A DNA stretch of 6,675 nt from Oscillospiraceae bacterium (lineage in GTDB: Bacteria; Bacillota_A; Clostridia; Saccharofermentanales; Saccharofermentanaceae). The DNA lies in assembly GCA_902791885.1 (NCBI GenBank), contig CADAXO010000123.1, positions 1 to 6,675 of the forward strand, read 5' to 3'. Below are positions 6,463-6,675 of the stretch, piece after piece (position 1 is the first letter of the stretch; each line of letters opens with the position of its first letter). The notes under the pieces are model-generated. The model was not told the DNA's origin. It ran no database searches and saw nothing but the letters and a program-made list of their open reading frames with translations. The translations under genes were made by a program, and so were the position numbers.

Positions 6463-6666
6463 TTACATTTCTTTCAGCATCTGGGTCGCTGTCTCTTCCC
6501 AACCGGGTTTCTCTTCGATCCTAAGCACGCAGCCCGAAGCATCAAGGTAGTCGACGAAGGTGTCCAGTCTGGGGATTGCCGCGCCGGATTCCAACTTGGA
6601 TACCCTGCCCTGCGTCAGGCCTGACAGCTTGCTAGGACATATCCTTTCCGTGGAGACCGGGATCAT
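6463..6666 (-). pseudogene. XRE-family HTH regulator, C-terminal part, probably frameshifted
   Basis: The 67-residue frame contains the recognition half of an XRE/Cro-type DNA-binding domain (KLSGLTQGRVSKLESGA), then a second helical stretch (RLDTFVDYLDASG) and an LRIEE end. This resembles small phage-type or antitoxin-like regulators. The ATG at 6666 directly follows an in-frame TAG, and its first residues do not look like the helices that should precede. In another frame, bases 6673-6635 read FVDDPGLHGKDMS and then stop (TAG 6634-6632). Joined to KLSGLTQ this gives the expected KDMSKLSGLTQ pattern with four extra bases (about 6631-6637) at the junction. I therefore read it as one gene broken by a 4-base insertion, or a sequencing error. 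The N-terminus lies beyond the window. A partner toxin gene further upstream is possible but unseen. If intact by some other route, it could be a regulator of the adjacent CAP gene. Confidence 0.6.
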
Positions 6667-6675
6667 CTACAAACA

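Noticed and set aside
6463..6675. Complete toxin-antitoxin module
   Set aside because: Only the C-terminal half of a possible antitoxin-like HTH is visible and no toxin gene lies in the window.

Overview
The window looks like chromosomal DNA of a Gram-positive anaerobe of the Clostridia (Bacillota). This rests on protein style: a Clostridia-type paired ABC exporter with a Gly/Pro-rich N-terminus, secreted DUF4214-module proteins, Shine-Dalgarno sites of the GAGG type and extended -10 promoters. The genus cannot be fixed from the sequence. Base composition is intermediate and all supported genes lie on the minus strand, so the window is best read from right to left.

Reading in the direction of transcription: (1) At the right edge is the end of an XRE-family helix-turn-helix regulator whose reading frame appears broken inside the HTH (6463-6666, with the earlier frame visible up to about 6673). 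(2) A 156-base gap (6307-6462) holds a sigma-A-like promoter and an exact 50-bp tandem duplication. The duplication copies the ribosome binding site, the TTG start and the first seven codons of the next gene, creating a 17-codon upstream ORF that ends on the true start. (3) A secreted DUF4214 + CAP-domain protein (5158-6306) is followed by a good rho-independent terminator (5085-5121). (4) A 214-base gap leads to a secreted DUF4214 + NlpC/P60 cysteine peptidase-like protein (3675-4943). (5) Two half-transporter genes (1907-3649 and 1-1907, the latter cut by the window edge) overlap by one base and form a heterodimeric ABC exporter.

The transporter pair has the textbook asymmetric layout. One subunit has degenerate Walker A, Walker B and H-loop residues but a good signature. 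The other has an intact catalytic set but an altered LSQGQ signature, so a dimer would have one working and one degenerate ATP site. The two secreted proteins share a homologous N-terminal DUF4214 module attached to different C-terminal domains, which suggests that the module is a surface-localisation or assembly unit.

The least ordinary features are regulatory. The NlpC/P60 gene and the first ABC gene carry the same 14-base segment, containing an extended -10-like sequence, only 6 and 9 bases before ATG. Neither has a visible Shine-Dalgarno, so leaderless (or nearly leaderless) transcripts are possible. The NlpC/P60 domain is also unusually long between its catalytic Cys and His. No CRISPR array, rRNA, tRNA or intact mobile element was seen.
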